A DNA stretch of 64,000 nucleotides from Poindextera sp036494815 (lineage in GTDB: Bacteria > Pseudomonadota > Alphaproteobacteria > Caulobacterales > Caulobacteraceae): positions 1 through 64,000 of the forward strand of contig DASXNV010000060.1 of the NCBI GenBank assembly GCA_036494815.1, written 5' to 3'. The notes under the pieces are model-generated. The model worked only from the letters and a program-made list of their open reading frames with translations. It did no database searches and had not been told where the DNA came from. Made by a program: the position numbers and the translations under genes. This document shows, one piece after another, positions 61,401-64,000 of the stretch (the stretch's first letter is position 1; the number at the start of each line of letters is the position of its first letter).

Positions 61401-61676
61401 TCAGCGAGACGCCCGGCCCAGCACCTCGATCAGTTCGGCGACCTTCTGGCGCTGCTCGTCGGCGTCGCCGCTGGCGATGGCGCCTTCCACGCAATGGGCC
61501 ACGTGGTCGCGCAGCACAGCCTCCTCGACCTTGCGCAAGGCCGCGCGCACCGCGGCGATCTGGGTGATGATGTCGATACAGTAGCGGTCGTCCTCGACCA
61601 TCCTGGACAGGCCCCGAACCTGGCCTTCGATCTTGCTCAGCCGTTGGGTGCAGGATCGGCGCGTTTCAGTCTGCAT
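61401..61676 (-). CDS. csoR: Copper-sensing repressor CsoR
   Basis: 91 residues, an all-helical FrmR/CsoR family protein. Ligands fit the Cu(I) C-H-C pattern: Cys33 in RYCIDI, His58 in RDHVAH and Cys62 in AHCVEG, spaced 25 and 4 residues as in known CsoR. It should repress copA and release DNA on Cu(I). It is divergent from copA, with two palindromic operators between. A nickel RcnR would have different ligands. Confidence 0.88.
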   Translation of the reverse strand: MQTETRRSCTQRLSKIEGQVRGLSRMVEDDRYCIDIITQIAAVRAALRKVEEAVLRDHVAHCVEGAIASGDADEQRQKVAELIEVLGRASR

Positions 61677-61682
61677 TGTCGA

Positions 61683-61699
61683 ATACCCTATGGGGGTAG
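61683..61699. promoter_or_regulatory. CsoR-type operator 1
   Basis: TACCCTATGGGGGTA-like palindrome (imperfect) close to the csoR start. It is followed by a second, perfect copy 20 bases away. CsoR sites of the form TACCCC...GGGGTA are known from the family. Confidence 0.5.
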
Positions 61700-61706
61700 T
61701 TTATTG

Positions 61707-61721
61707 TACCCCTGAGGGGTA
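61707..61721. promoter_or_regulatory. CsoR-type operator 2
   Basis: TACCCCTGAGGGGTA is a perfect palindrome (TACCCC-TGA-GGGGTA) between csoR and copA. It overlaps the presumed copA promoter, so Cu-free CsoR would block copA. An ATG at 61726 just after it is probably not the copA start. Confidence 0.65.
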
Positions 61722-61758
61722 TATGTATAGGCGGTCGCCTCGCCTGGGAGAAGCCTGT

Positions 61759-63945
<2,187 letters not shown>

Positions 63946-64000
63946 TGGCCGCACGCCGATAACGCAGAAGGTGGTATCCGCCTCAGACGCCGGTTCGAAC

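Noticed and set aside
63946..64000. tRNA-like end, GGTTCGAAC at the right edge
   Set aside because: The word resembles a T-loop, but the upstream bases back to the copA stop show no D-arm or anticodon stem of normal layout. Sequence beyond the edge is needed to decide.

Overview
The window comes from a high-GC alphaproteobacterium, most likely a member of the Caulobacteraceae (Caulobacter/Phenylobacterium type). The signs are pervasive GC-rich codon use, a GTTC-N7-GTTC alphaproteobacterial LexA box, TonB-dependent uptake coupled to sugar catabolism, a ManD-type mannonate dehydratase, NodT-type outer-membrane factors, many four-base gene overlaps, and Caulobacterales-like intergenic palindromes. 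The genus is an inference. No rRNA, CRISPR array or intact insertion sequence was seen.

Layout. 1-2.6 kb: a partial gene under a LexA box, a secreted methyltransferase, and two decayed small genes (one with an in-frame amber codon, one frameshifted). 2.6-8.6 kb: two hybrid histidine kinases flanking a dehydratase/epimerase-like reductase. 9.2-20.8 kb: a complete glucuronide-utilisation locus. A TonB receptor, a secreted beta-glucuronidase, a hexuronate permease, UxaC, UxuB, ManD and KdgK convert glucuronides to KDPG, and a GntR/FadR-type regulator gene sits at the divergent promoter. 20.9-27.4 kb: a small accessory patch with palindromic repeats, two SDR oxidoreductases, two LysR regulators, a methyltransferase, a membrane protein and a VOC protein. 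27.8-38.8 kb: an envelope/efflux island with a cysteine-repeat secreted protein, an OmpR-type two-component system, a tripartite RND pump and a large porin-like protein. One 18-bp box recurs in front of three of its units.

38.9-51.5 kb: the most unusual region. Thirteen minus-strand genes are packed almost without gaps: ECF sigma factor, zinc-motif anti-sigma factor, subtilisin-like protease, Gcw_chp-type outer-membrane protein, TIGR03118-type lipoprotein, then virB1-2-3-4-6-9-10-11. The type IV secretion set lacks recognisable VirB5, VirB7, VirB8 and VirD4. A TTTGAAC-N16-GRCAC motif occurs before both the sigma gene and the lipoprotein/virB segment, so the sigma factor may control the secretion system.

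51.8-64 kb: mostly housekeeping and transport genes (GlsB-like membrane protein, MFS transporters, SerB, a HAD phosphatase, Mrp ATPase, a GNAT acetyltransferase, two tandem GPH-type symporters, an SDR), ending in a divergent csoR/copA copper-resistance pair with two CsoR-type operators.
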